Shown here: piece after piece, positions 17,405 to 26,418 of the stretch | How positions within the stretch are numbered: position 1 is the first letter of the stretch | Layout: the number at the start of each line of letters is the position of its first letter | Assembly (NCBI RefSeq): GCF_016458205.1 | Contig: NZ_JAEMED010000007.1 | Location: forward strand, 1 to 64,000 | DNA from: Streptococcus sp. 121 | GTDB lineage: Bacteria > Bacillota > Bacilli > Lactobacillales > Streptococcaceae | Direction: 5' to 3' | DNA: 64,000 nt | The notes under the pieces: generated by a model | What the model was told of the DNA's origin: nothing | What the model saw: only the letters and a program-made list of their open reading frames with translations | Database searches by the model: none | Program-made: the position numbers and the translations under genes

Positions 17405-18739
17405 ATGGTAAAAAAAGGTGCCTTAACGGGGCTTCTTTTGTTCGGGATCTTCTTCGGAGCTGGTAACTTGATTTTCCCACCGGCTCTTGGAGTCTTGTCT
17501 GGACAAAATTTTTGGCCCGCAATTTTTGGTTTTGTTGTCTCGGGAGTTGGTTTAGCTGTGCTGACGCTGATTATTGGAACTCTAAATCCCAAGGGTTATG
17601 TTTATGAAATTTCCAAGAAAATTTCACCAGTCTTCGCGACGATTTATTTGGTAGCCCTATATCTGGCAATTGGTCCTTTCTTCGCGATTCCACGGACTGC
17701 GACGACAGCTTTCAGTGTTGGAATTGAGCCTTTATTAAATGGGTTTAATCCAAGTCTAGCACTCTTTATTTTCACAGTCCTGTACTTTGGAGCTGCTTAC
17801 CTGATTGCTTTGAATCCTTCCAAAATTTTAGACTCAGTTGGTCGTATTTTGACACCGATTTTTGCCCTTTCCATTGTTCTCTTGATTGTTCTTGGGCTGG
17901 CTAACTTTAGCCAAGCACCTCAAGCAGCGGTTGATGGCTACGCAAGCGCAGCATTTGGAACTGGTTTCCTGGAGGGTTATAACACACTTGATGCTTTGGC
18001 TTCTGTAGCCTTCAGTGTAATCGCCGTACAAACCTTGAAACAATTAGGATTTTCTAGTAAAAAAGAATATATCTCAACAATCTGGATTGTTGGTTTGGTT
18101 GTAGCCTTGGCCTTCAGTGGTCTCTATATCGGACTTGCAAGGTTGGGGAATTCCTTCCCTGTTCCAGCAGATGTAGTGGCCAATGCCGAAGTGAATAAAG
18201 GAGTTTATGTTCTAACGAATGCAACTCAACAAGTCTTTGGTTCTGTAGGTCAGCTTTTCTTGGCCTTCATGATCACTATGACCTGCTTCACAACAACAGT
18301 TGGTTTGATTGTGGCTACGGGTGAATTCTTTAATTCTCGCTTCCCACAATATTCTTATAAAACTTTTGCAACTGCCTTTACCTTCATTGGTTTTGCGATT
18401 GCAAACCTAGGCTTGAACACCATCATTACTTTCTCACTACCTGTATTGATGATTCTTTACCCAATTACCATCGCTCTTGTCTTGATTGTCATTGTAAACA
18501 AATTCCTACCCCTTTCAAAACGTGGGATGCAAGTGACAGTTGGCTTGGTGACCTTGGTATCCGTAGCGGAGGTTCTTGGGTCTAGTCTAGGTATTACAGT
18601 TTTAAGTAATCTCGTAAGTAGTCTGCCATTCGCAGCGGCTTCAATGGCTTGGACAACACCTGCTCTTGCTGGTTTGCTCCTAGCTTTACTGCTTCCAGAT
18701 AAGCAAGAAGCGGAAGTTTTTGACATGGAAAACCTTTAA
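17405..18739 (+). CDS. brnQ: Branched-chain amino acid transport protein BrnQ
   Basis: BrnQ is a sodium- or proton-coupled importer of Leu, Ile and Val. The protein is 444 residues from the start at 17405, with about twelve membrane segments and the family N-terminus FGAGNLIFPP. The nearby in-frame ATG at 17399 abuts the AAGGAG site directly, so the second ATG, six bases away from it, is preferred. It has its own promoter and strong terminator, so it is likely monocistronic. Confidence 0.94.
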   Translation: MVKKGALTGLLLFGIFFGAGNLIFPPALGVLSGQNFWPAIFGFVVSGVGLAVLTLIIGTLNPKGYVYEISKKISPVFATIYLVALYLAIGPFFAIPRTATTAFSVGIEPLLNGFNPSLALFIFTVLYFGAAYLIALNPSKILDSVGRILTPIFALSIVLLIVLGLANFSQAPQAAVDGYASAAFGTGFLEGYNTLDALASVAFSVIAVQTLKQLGFSSKKEYISTIWIVGLVVALAFSGLYIGLARLGNSFPVPADVVANAEVNKGVYVLTNATQQVFGSVGQLFLAFMITMTCFTTTVGLIVATGEFFNSRFPQYSYKTFATAFTFIGFAIANLGLNTIITFSLPVLMILYPITIALVLIVIVNKFLPLSKRGMQVTVGLVTLVSVAEVLGSSLGITVLSNLVSSLPFAAASMAWTTPALAGLLLALLLPDKQEAEVFDMENL

Positions 18740-18747
18740 ATTTAGTT

Positions 18748-18783
18748 GATCACGGTAAGTATTTGTTTACCGTGATTTTTTTT
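18748..18783 (+). terminator. brnQ intrinsic terminator
   Basis: ATCACGGTAA (18749-18758) pairs with TTACCGTGAT (18767-18776) and is followed by eight T residues. Confidence 0.94.
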
Positions 18784-18824
18784 GCTATTCTTGAAGGAGG
18801 TTTGGACGGGAAGGAGTTTTTTGA

Positions 18825-19985
18825 ATGAAATTTTTACACACAGCTGATTGGCATATTGGTCGCAAACTTCATGGCTATTCCTTGTTAGAGGAGCAGTGGT
18901 CCGTTTTTCGCAAGCTCAAAAATATGGCTCTGAGTGAAAAGGTCGATGCTATTTTCTTGGCGGGGGATCTGTTTGATGTGTCTACGCCACCTGTATCTGC
19001 AACCAAGGCTTTGGATCAAATGCTCTATGAATTGAATGTGGAATTAGGCCTCCCTCTCTTTATTGTTTCCGGCAATCATGACGGTGCCAATCGTCTTCAA
19101 TTTGGAACTCGTTGGATGAAACAAGGCCAACTGTATCTGGCCACCCAAATTGAACAAGCCTTAGAACCCATTGATTTTGGGGACTTTCAAATTTTTCTCC
19201 TTCCTTTTTTTCACCCTAGTGATGCCCGTCGTTTTTATGGGATTTCTGAGGAGAATAAAAGCCAAATGGAGACCATCCGTCAGGCTATGGAACGACTGGT
19301 TAAGGACATGGAGGCGCTGATCAAGCCGGATAAAAACCCAATTCTCATTAGTCATTTTTATGTTGCTGGTAAAGGAAACGAGGACTATCAGCTAATCAGT
19401 GAAGGGAAGTCTGAGATTGGGGGGCTCAACCATCTACCAACTAGTCTTTTTTCCAATTTTAGCTATGTCGCTCTAGGGCACTTGCATTCCCACCTCTCCA
19501 GTCCAAGTGAGAAGATTCGTTACTCGGGTTCCTTGCTGAAATTTGCAGTTGATGAACATTGGCAAGAAAAAGGAGTGCTGATTTTAGATTGGCAGCCTGA
19601 AGAGCTGGAGGTTACGTTTAAAGCTCTTCCAAGTTCCAAGGACATCCGTCTGATTCGTGGAACGTATGAGGATATCACCGCAAAAAACTTTGTGGCCAAG
19701 ATTCAGGCTGAAGGGCCTGCCTACTACAGTATTCGACTTACTGAAAAACCTCAAGGAATTCGCAATTTAAGGGATTCCTTGGCAGTCTATTATCCAGATA
19801 TTCTGGATATTCGCATCGAGGAAGAAGCGAAGAAAGCCAGAAATAAGTTCTGGATTCAGGAACGTTTAGAATCTCCCATGGAGATCATCCATCAATTTTT
19901 TCAGGAACAGACGGGGCATGAATTAAGTCAGCAACAAGTAGACTGGATTGAAGCCAGTCTTTTAGAAACGAAGGAGGAAGTATGA
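18825..19985 (+). CDS. sbcD: Exonuclease SbcD (Mre11-like nuclease)
   Basis: SbcD is the nuclease subunit of SbcCD, which cuts DNA hairpins and protein-blocked ends. The 386-residue protein has all calcineurin-like phosphodiesterase motifs: TADWHIG (6-12), AGDLFD (46-51), GNHDG (83-87), ISHFY and GHLHSH. The AAGGAG site precedes the ATG. It overlaps sbcC by 4 bases (ATGA), indicating translational coupling. Its natural substrates, long palindromes, are abundant in the repeats of this window. Confidence 0.96.
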   Translation: MKFLHTADWHIGRKLHGYSLLEEQWSVFRKLKNMALSEKVDAIFLAGDLFDVSTPPVSATKALDQMLYELNVELGLPLFIVSGNHDGANRLQFGTRWMKQGQLYLATQIEQALEPIDFGDFQIFLLPFFHPSDARRFYGISEENKSQMETIRQAMERLVKDMEALIKPDKNPILISHFYVAGKGNEDYQLISEGKSEIGGLNHLPTSLFSNFSYVALGHLHSHLSSPSEKIRYSGSLLKFAVDEHWQEKGVLILDWQPEELEVTFKALPSSKDIRLIRGTYEDITAKNFVAKIQAEGPAYYSIRLTEKPQGIRNLRDSLAVYYPDILDIRIEEEAKKARNKFWIQERLESPMEIIHQFFQEQTGHELSQQQVDWIEASLLETKEEV

Positions 19986-22900
19986 AGCCGATTCGCCTAG
20001 AAGCCAAAAATATTGGCCCTCACGCCCAGCTAGATCTAGACTTCCGTGATTATGCGGATAGCCTCTTTCTAATCTCAGGTGATACGGGGTCTGGGAAAAC
20101 AACCATCTTTGATTTGTTGGTCACAGCACTTTACTACAACAATGCCCAATTTAAGATTGGAGATAAGCGCTTTATCGATTTGCGGAGTGAATTTGCGTCC
20201 TTTTCTCCCAAAGAACCATCGAGTGTCCTTTTGGAGTTCAGCCATCGAAATCGGGTCTACCGTGTGGAGAGATCTTGGACTCCCAAACGAGTTACTTGGG
20301 ACTCCGAAAGGCCGTTTAATAGTCTTTTTCGGGACCAACATCTTTTCTCTGAGGTTCAAGATGGCCACTTGGTCGGACCTAGTTACACCAAGCTTGCGGA
20401 GGTGACCCAAGCTATTGAGGACCTACTGCACTTGAACAAGGATCAGTTTCAGCGTATTTTACTCTTACCTCAGCATAATTTCAAGCGCTTTTTATTAGCC
20501 AATTCCAAGGAGAAGGAGGAAATTCTCCAAACTCTTTTTGATGTCGATTCCTATCACCTTTTAATTGAAACTTTAAAAGAAAAACGGAAACAAGACCGCC
20601 AGAAAATTGAAGCCAGAGACTTGGAAATGGTCGTACTTGCCCGCAGCGTGGTGGGAGAAGAGGCAGCCCTTTTGGGACCAGATCAAATCCAGGAGGCAAT
20701 GGCAAAGGCCCTTCAATCTTTTGACCAAGAAAAAAATGTTCAAGGTCAAAGGATCGAGACCTTGGAGGCGCAGGTTCAGGAAGTATCTGCAGAACTTAGG
20801 GCTTGGGAGAGCCGACTAGAATGGGAGCAGAATCTCAAGGAGCAGCAAATTCTGCAACGAGATTTATTGGCTTCCTATCCAACTTATGATGAGGATAAGA
20901 AGGAACTGACTCTCTTGGATCAATTGGAAGAGGGGCAGATTCTCTTAGACCGGCAGGAGCAATTGGATAAGCAAAAAGGAGTCTTGGCAAGAACCCAGGA
21001 GCAACTAGAGCAGGAAAAGTTGAATTTAGAGACTTTAAGCAAAGAATTTAGGGCAGAAGTAACGCGACTTGATCAGGTAGATGAAGAAGAACTTCGTCAG
21101 CAACTAATAGATCTGGAAAAGAAGCATCAGAAACTCCTAGAAGCTCGGCAACAAACCCAGCGGATCGCAAATAAGCAAACTGAACTTGCAAATCTTCAAG
21201 CAGACCAGAAAGAATACCAAGAGTTGCTTGAGCAGAATCAGGAAGGATTATCTCAGATTGACAGGAACCTACAAGAATTGAATCAGGAGTCTGCTTCTTG
21301 GTCTCAGCTAATGGGCTATCAGCAGCTGTACCATCAGCTTCGTCAACAAAATCAGAAACTGGAAGATAGAAAACAGGAATGGGCAAGTTTGAATGTGCAG
21401 TTGGAAAAGATTCAAACCCAAATTTCAGATTTAACAAGATCCAATCAAGAGCAAGATCTCGAAGCTCTTCAGAAACAAAGACTGACTGTGGCTTTGAATA
21501 TGGTCCGCTCGCAAGTTCACGTCGGTGACGAGTGTCCAGTTTGCCAGAATAGAATCAGTGTGCTCCCTGTGGATCGGGAGACGGAGAGTGACGAAGACTT
21601 CCTGCAATTAGAAATTGCCTCTCACGAGAAACAGCTTGAACTGTCTCATTTGCAAGAATCTCGGGCTAGTTTGGAGAGCAACCTGACAATAGTGATGGAT
21701 GAGGTAAAAACGGAGGAAGTAGCTTATCGGTCTCAGTTCGAACAATTGACCTCTCAGTTAGAACTCGAAGCATCTAGTTTAGAAGAGCTGGCGCAAGCCC
21801 TTGAAAATTACCAAGAAACCCTCGAGATTCAGGCAAAAAGGGCAGAAGAATTAAGAGAAGAAAGAGAGGGTGCATTGTCACTTCAAAATACCTATTCGCT
21901 TAAACTTCAAGAGCTTGGACTGGGCATGGACCAGGCCCGCCATCAATTGCAGGAATGGGAACAATCCTTAGGTGAGCTGAAGGAACAAGTTGAAAGTCAG
22001 AGTCTTGAAGCACTTGAAGAGAAGCTCGAAAAGCAAAAACGAGCATTGAAAAACCTTCAATTAGGCAAGAAAAATCTTTCGCGCTTAGAACTGCAATTAA
22101 CAGCTCAGAGACAGGCCTATGAAACCAAACAGGAACAACTTGTTGAACAGGTCCGTGCTTACGAAGAGACTCGTTCTCAGAATAAAAAGGCAATGAAACA
22201 ATTACAGGCAGAGGTCTTACCGGTTGCCGATTGGACTGAATTTCTGGAAATCCTTCAGGGAATATCTAAACGGAGTGATTTACGGCGGCGATTGACACAA
22301 TTTGAGGCTCAATTGCAAGAGGTGCGAATGGAGCTAACGCGATTGGAGGCAAACGAACCTGACGCTGTTCAACTCGAGAATCCTCAGAAAAGGCAAGCTT
22401 TGCTTGCACAATTAGAGTCTGAACTAGAATTGAAGTGTGAAACACTTGTTCTGCTGCAGAGCCGTATTGATCATGCCCTAGAGATTGAAAAACAACTGGA
22501 GAATTTGAATCAGAATCAAGTTGAAAGCAATCTACTCTTTAGCCAGTTGGATCAATTGGTGCAAGTTCTTAGTGGTCAGACAGAGAGTCGTTTAGACATT
22601 AAAGCTTATGTCTTGCAGCATTATTTTAAGCAGATTGTGGAAGTTGCAAATGACCGTTACTATCATGATTTTTCCCAAGGACGCTACCAATTTGTTCTCA
22701 AAAACCAAAAATCCTCTGGTCGAAGTCTCGCGGGATTGGATTTAGATGTTCTGGACCAAGAAGTGGGTCAGTTAAGACCTGTTTCCACACTTTCGGGCGG
22801 GGAAAGCTTTCTCGCAAGTATGGCTCTTGCCTTAGCTACGTCTGATGTGATTCAAGAAAGTAAGGGCGGAATAGAACTAGAAGCCCTCTTTATTGATGAA

Positions 22901-23086
22901 GGCTTTGGAAGTCTAGATCAGGAGACTCTTTTGGTTGCCTTGGATGTTTTGGAGAGCCTAGGTCGTAACGGTCGCATGATTGGTTTGATCTCACACGTAG
23001 AAATTATGAAACAGGGAATTTCCAAACAGATACTTTTAGAGAAGCGAGGTTCTGGCCGCAGTTCTGTTCAGCAAGTTTCCTTATAA
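19982..23086 (+). CDS. sbcC: Exonuclease SbcC (Rad50-like ATPase)
   Basis: SbcC is the ATPase partner of SbcD. The 1034-residue protein has Walker A GDTGSGKT (33-40), two very long coiled-coil arms rich in Glu, Gln, Leu and Lys, the zinc-hook CPVC at 518-521 between them, and at the C-terminus the ABC signature LSGGESFLAS and Walker B LFIDEGFGSLD (about 967-977). The full architecture is intact. The overlapping start with sbcD suggests co-translation of the complex. Confidence 0.96.
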   Translation: MKPIRLEAKNIGPHAQLDLDFRDYADSLFLISGDTGSGKTTIFDLLVTALYYNNAQFKIGDKRFIDLRSEFASFSPKEPSSVLLEFSHRNRVYRVERSWTPKRVTWDSERPFNSLFRDQHLFSEVQDGHLVGPSYTKLAEVTQAIEDLLHLNKDQFQRILLLPQHNFKRFLLANSKEKEEILQTLFDVDSYHLLIETLKEKRKQDRQKIEARDLEMVVLARSVVGEEAALLGPDQIQEAMAKALQSFDQEKNVQGQRIETLEAQVQEVSAELRAWESRLEWEQNLKEQQILQRDLLASYPTYDEDKKELTLLDQLEEGQILLDRQEQLDKQKGVLARTQEQLEQEKLNLETLSKEFRAEVTRLDQVDEEELRQQLIDLEKKHQKLLEARQQTQRIANKQTELANLQADQKEYQELLEQNQEGLSQIDRNLQELNQESASWSQLMGYQQLYHQLRQQNQKLEDRKQEWASLNVQLEKIQTQISDLTRSNQEQDLEALQKQRLTVALNMVRSQVHVGDECPVCQNRISVLPVDRETESDEDFLQLEIASHEKQLELSHLQESRASLESNLTIVMDEVKTEEVAYRSQFEQLTSQLELEASSLEELAQALENYQETLEIQAKRAEELREEREGALSLQNTYSLKLQELGLGMDQARHQLQEWEQSLGELKEQVESQSLEALEEKLEKQKRALKNLQLGKKNLSRLELQLTAQRQAYETKQEQLVEQVRAYEETRSQNKKAMKQLQAEVLPVADWTEFLEILQGISKRSDLRRRLTQFEAQLQEVRMELTRLEANEPDAVQLENPQKRQALLAQLESELELKCETLVLLQSRIDHALEIEKQLENLNQNQVESNLLFSQLDQLVQVLSGQTESRLDIKAYVLQHYFKQIVEVANDRYYHDFSQGRYQFVLKNQKSSGRSLAGLDLDVLDQEVGQLRPVSTLSGGESFLASMALALATSDVIQESKGGIELEALFIDEGFGSLDQETLLVALDVLESLGRNGRMIGLISHVEIMKQGISKQILLEKRGSGRSSVQQVSL

Positions 23087-23133
23087 TCTCTGAAATTTTT
23101 CACGATTTTTTTCAATAGTAGAAGCGCAAAGAT

Positions 23134-23162
23134 TTGAAAACGCTGTCAGATTGTGGTATACT
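23134..23162 (+). promoter_or_regulatory. nox promoter with cre (CcpA) site
   Basis: TTGAAA (23134-23139) and TATACT (23157-23162) are 17 bp apart, with a TGG extended -10. Bases 23134-23148 match every fixed position of the cre consensus WTGNAANCGNWNNCW and overlap the -35, so CcpA should regulate nox directly. Confidence 0.82.
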
Positions 23163-23196
23163 GATATCGAAAAAAATTAAAGGTAGGACTCGAACT

Positions 23197-24564
23197 ATGA
23201 GTAAAATTGTTGTCATTGGTGCTAACCACGCTGGTACAGCTTGTATTAACACAATGTTGGATAACTTCGGTGATGAGAACGAAGTAGTTGTTTTTGATCA
23301 AAACTCCAATATTTCCTTCCTCGGTTGTGGAATGGCACTTTGGATTGGAAAACAAATCGACGGTCCAGAAGGTCTTTTCTATTCTGATAAGGAAACTCTT
23401 GAAGCTAAAGGGGCTCGCATCTACATGGAATCTCCAGTTCTTTCTGTAGACTATGATAAGAAAGAAGTAACGGCCCTTGTTGATGGCAAAGAGCACGTTG
23501 AATCATATGAGAAATTGATTTTTGCAACTGGTTCCCAACCAATTATTCCACCAATTAAAGGAGTAGAATTGGTCGAAGGAACTCGCGAGTTCAAAGCAAC
23601 CCTTGAAAACCTTCAATTTGTAAAACTGTACCAAAACTCTGCAGAAGTAATTGAACGTCTTGAAAACAAAGATATTAAACGAGTTGCTGTTGTTGGTGCA
23701 GGTTATATCGGTGTTGAGTTGGCAGAAGCCTTCGAACGTGTTGGTAAAGAAGTTGTCTTGATTGATATTGCTGAAACTTCCTTGAATGGTTACTATGACC
23801 GCGAACTATCAGATATGATGAATAAGAACTTGGAAGATCATGGAATTCGTTTGGCTTATGGCCAAAAAGTTCAAGCAGTTGAAGGAGATGGCAAAGTTGA
23901 GCGCATCGTAACCGATAAAGAAACCTTCGATGTTGACATGGTTGTCTTGGCTGTTGGTTTCCGACCAAATACAGAACTTGGAGCAGGCAAAATCGAACTT
24001 TACCAAAACGGTGCCTTCCTTGTTGATAAGAAACAAGAAACAAGCATTCCGGGTGTGTACGCAATTGGTGACTGTGCAACCATCTATGACAACTCTCTTG
24101 GTAAACCAAGCTACATCGCCCTTGCTTCAAATGCAGTTCGCTCTGGTATCGTAGGTGCCTTTAACGCAACTGGTCATGAACTTGAAGGAATTGGTGTTCA
24201 AGGTTCAAACGGTATCTCTATCTACGATCTTAAGATGGTTTCAACTGGTTTGACTCTTGAAAAAGCTAAAGCAGCTGGTTTCGATGCTGTTGAAACAGGT
24301 TTCAACGATCTTCAAAAACCTGAATTCATTAAACACAACAACTATGAAGTGGCGATCAAGATTGTTTACGATCGTACAACTCGTCAAATTCTTGGGGCAC
24401 AAATGGCTTCGAAAGAAGATATGTCTATGGGAATTCACATGTTCTCTTTGGCTATCCAAGAGCATGTAACCATTGATAAGTTGGCCTTGACGGATATCTT
24501 CTTCTTGCCACACTTTAACAAGCCATACAACTACATCACAATGGCTGCATTGACTGCCGAATAA
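23197..24564 (+). CDS. nox: H2O-forming NADH oxidase
   Basis: Nox reduces O2 to water with NADH and regenerates NAD during aerobic glycolysis. The protein is 455 residues from [13 protein letters not shown]. It has the FAD motif near residues 8-13, the single redox-active cysteine of this family (Cys44 in SFLGCGM), the NADH motif VVGAGYIG and the C-terminal dimer domain. An in-frame start at 23134 lies in the -35 and is rejected. The assignment as water-forming rather than CoA-disulfide reductase rests on family similarity. Confidence 0.93.
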   Translation: MSKIVVIGANHAGTACINTMLDNFGDENEVVVFDQNSNISFLGCGMALWIGKQIDGPEGLFYSDKETLEAKGARIYMESPVLSVDYDKKEVTALVDGKEHVESYEKLIFATGSQPIIPPIKGVELVEGTREFKATLENLQFVKLYQNSAEVIERLENKDIKRVAVVGAGYIGVELAEAFERVGKEVVLIDIAETSLNGYYDRELSDMMNKNLEDHGIRLAYGQKVQAVEGDGKVERIVTDKETFDVDMVVLAVGFRPNTELGAGKIELYQNGAFLVDKKQETSIPGVYAIGDCATIYDNSLGKPSYIALASNAVRSGIVGAFNATGHELEGIGVQGSNGISIYDLKMVSTGLTLEKAKAAGFDAVETGFNDLQKPEFIKHNNYEVAIKIVYDRTTRQILGAQMASKEDMSMGIHMFSLAIQEHVTIDKLALTDIFFLPHFNKPYNYITMAALTAE

Positions 24565-24574
24565 AAGAGATATT

Positions 24575-24610
24575 GAAAAAGACTTGGGATTTTCTCAAGT
24601 CTTTTCATCT
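24575..24610 (+). terminator. nox intrinsic terminator
   Basis: AAAAGACTTG (24577-24586) pairs with CAAGTCTTTT (24596-24605), followed by TCATCT. It lies just after the nox stop codon. Confidence 0.85.
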
Positions 24611-24661
24611 GTTTTAGAAATTTTCAAAAACGAACTTTCTGCTGATGTGGATTCAATATCG

Positions 24662-24690
24662 TTGACAATTTTCGGACAATTCTGTATAAT
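24662..24690 (+). promoter_or_regulatory. guaC promoter (consensus)
   Basis: A perfect TTGACA (24662-24667) and a perfect TATAAT (24685-24690) are separated by 17 bp. The guaC start codon is 239 bases downstream of the -10, because a repeat lies in between. Confidence 0.88.
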
Positions 24691-24712
24691 ATTTCCAGAA
24701 AGGTCGGTTTTA

Positions 24713-24875
24713 ATACTCAAAACAGTTCGAAATATGAAACGAATTTTAATTCAGGAATTGGATTGAAATTTATAGATGATGAAGCAAGCATCGCTTGCCA
24801 TCAATCCGATGAAGACAGGACTTAGGGTTCGGCGAAGAGGATTCACACATTCAGATTTTGAAATGTAATGAGTAT
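24713..24875 (+). repeat. BOX-like element in guaC leader (163 bp)
   Basis: It starts ATACTCAAAACAGTTCGAAAT and ends CAGATTTTGAAATGTAATGAGTAT in two arms that are imperfect inverted repeats over about 24 bp. The right half (from about 24802) is nearly identical to the copy that interrupts the gene at 60412 and is also found, inverted, inside 25989-26391. A short palindrome, GCAAGCATCGCTTGC, lies in the middle. Confidence 0.75.
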
Positions 24876-24878
24876 GAA

Positions 24879-24907
24879 TACCTGTCTATGCTTAGTATTG
24901 ACAGGTA
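24879..24907 (+). promoter_or_regulatory. Hairpin in the guaC leader
   Basis: TACCTGTC (24879-24886) pairs perfectly with GACAGGTA (24900-24907) 21 bases before the guaC ATG. It has no T-run, so it is not a classical terminator. It may affect translation or be part of a leader control element. Function unknown. Confidence 0.45.
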
Positions 24908-24928
24908 AATAATGTTAGAGGTGCCGTC

Positions 24929-25912
24929 ATGTTAAACGAGTTTCCCATTTTTGATTATGAAGATATTCAATTAATTCCCAATAAGTGTATTATTTCAAGC
25001 CGTTCTCAAGCGGATACAGAGGTGACATTTGGGAAGCATACATTTAAGCTACCGGTTGTACCAGCCAATATGCAAACCATTGTAGACGAGGAACTGGCTG
25101 AGAAGCTAGCACGTGAGGGGTATTTTTACATCATGCATCGCTTTGATGAAGCAGCCCGTATTCCTTTTATTAAAAAAATGAAAGAGCAAGGTCTGATTTC
25201 CTCGATTTCTGTGGGGGTAAAAGACTATGAGTATGACTTTGTGAGTCAGCTCAAAGAAAATGTCCCAGACTATATCACCATTGACATTGCCCATGGGCAT
25301 GCGGACAGTGTTATCAAAATGATTCAGCATATCAAAAGAGAACTACCTGAGACTTTTGTCATTGCTGGAAATGTTGGGACACCAGAAGCTGTGCGTGAGT
25401 TGGAGAATGCAGGTGCAGATGCAACGAAAGTGGGAATTGGCCCTGGTAAGGTTTGTATCACAAAAGTCAAAACTGGATTTGGTACAGGTGGCTGGCAATT
25501 GGCAGCACTCCGGTGGTGTGCTAAAGCAGCTCGTAAACCGATTATTGCGGATGGTGGAATTCGTACCCATGGTGATATTGCTAAGTCTATTCGTTTTGGT
25601 GCCAGCATGGTGATGATTGGATCACTCTTTGCAGGCCATACCGAGAGTCCTGGTAAATTGATTGAGGAAAATGGACAAGCCTTCAAAGAGTACTATGGCT
25701 CTGCCTCTCAATTCCAAAAAGGGGATTATAAAAACGTTGAAGGGAAGAAAATCCTGTTACCAGCGAAAGGTTCCATTTTTTCAACCCTCAAAGAAATGCA
25801 GGAAGATCTTCAAAGTTCGATCTCTTATGCAGGTGGACGAGACCTCGAAAGTCTCCGAAAAGTAGATTATGTGATTGTGAAAAATTCCATCTGGAATGGA
25901 GATAGTTTGTAA
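24929..25912 (+). CDS. guaC: GMP reductase
   Basis: GuaC converts GMP to IMP with NADPH, balancing purine pools. The 327-residue protein is of the IMPDH/GMPR family. The catalytic Cys is at 176 in GPGKVCITK, the following flap [10 protein letters not shown] is of the GMPR type, and [11 protein letters not shown] binds phosphate. There are no CBS domains, as expected. It is monocistronic, between a long leader and its own terminator. The ribosome site is modest (AGAGGT). Confidence 0.96.
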   Translation: MLNEFPIFDYEDIQLIPNKCIISSRSQADTEVTFGKHTFKLPVVPANMQTIVDEELAEKLAREGYFYIMHRFDEAARIPFIKKMKEQGLISSISVGVKDYEYDFVSQLKENVPDYITIDIAHGHADSVIKMIQHIKRELPETFVIAGNVGTPEAVRELENAGADATKVGIGPGKVCITKVKTGFGTGGWQLAALRWCAKAARKPIIADGGIRTHGDIAKSIRFGASMVMIGSLFAGHTESPGKLIEENGQAFKEYYGSASQFQKGDYKNVEGKKILLPAKGSIFSTLKEMQEDLQSSISYAGGRDLESLRKVDYVIVKNSIWNGDSL

Positions 25913-25916
25913 GAAA

Positions 25917-25946
25917 CATCCAGGTCTTGAATTGGCCTGGATTTTC
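25917..25946 (+). terminator. guaC terminator
   Basis: ATCCAGG pairs with CCTGGAT around a longer loop, followed by TTTTCC. Moderate strength. Confidence 0.7.
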
Positions 25947-25967
25947 CTTTATAGAGGTTAGCGTTTT

Positions 25968-25976
25968 TGGTATACT
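25968..25976 (+). promoter_or_regulatory. Candidate promoter upstream of MATE gene
   Basis: TGGTATACT (extended -10; TATACT at 25971-25976) precedes a repeat block and then the MATE gene. No good -35 is seen. Confidence 0.5.
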
Positions 25977-25988
25977 AGTGATGACCTT

Positions 25989-26391
25989 ATACTCAAATAC
26001 TCTTTTAGTTTATCTTTTATTACTGTGTTAGATCGTCTTGCTGTACTTCAGTACTGTCTGCGACTTGCTGCCTTGTACTAAAAGCAAACTAAAAGACTAT
26101 ATTACTGTGTTAGCTGGTCTTGCTGCACTTAGTTAAAATTTTCTTCGAACATTTTAACAGAAATCTCAAAATCTCTGAGGGAAATTTTGAGCTGTCTATT
26201 ATTCGCTGCCTTGTACTAAAAGCAAACGAATAGACTTTAACAGTTGAAAATCTGACTGTCTGAATCCTTTTCACCAAACCTCGTGTTTTGTATGCCTTAT
26301 TGATGGTAAGCTATCCTTGCTTTAGAACCGATCCATTTTAAGCCACTTCCTGGATTAAAATGTGTTTCAGATTTTAACTTGTTCCGAGTAG
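25989..26391 (-). repeat. BOX-like element (minus orientation) interrupted by MITEs
   Basis: It begins ATACTCAAA and ends GTTCCGAGTAG. Read on the minus strand it aligns with the guaC-leader copy: the terminal ACTCGGAACAAGTT, then the AGCAAGGATAGCTTACCATCAAT core, then AAAAGGATTCAGACAGTCAG. Between its ends sit one full MITE (25998-26101) and one disrupted MITE copy (about 26102-26238), whose centre is replaced by unrelated palindromic sequence. No gene is supported in 25913-26418. Confidence 0.65.
25998..26101 (-). mobile_element. 102-bp TA-type MITE, copy 1
   Basis: The core 25998-26099 has terminal inverted repeats TACTCTTTTAGTTTA and TAAACTAAAAGACTA (14 of 15 match) and is followed by TA. 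It is the reverse complement of the copies at 36302 and 37224 with few differences. It is non-coding. Confidence 0.8.
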
Positions 26392-26418
26392 TCGAAAAAT
26401 TTTGAATGGAGGTGAATC

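Noticed and set aside
23675-24130. 151-codon minus-strand frame
   Set aside because: Antisense shadow of nox, with low-complexity His, Gln and Leu content.
24584-24766. 60-codon plus-strand frame after nox
   Set aside because: It covers the nox terminator, the guaC promoter and the start of a repeat, so it is not a gene.
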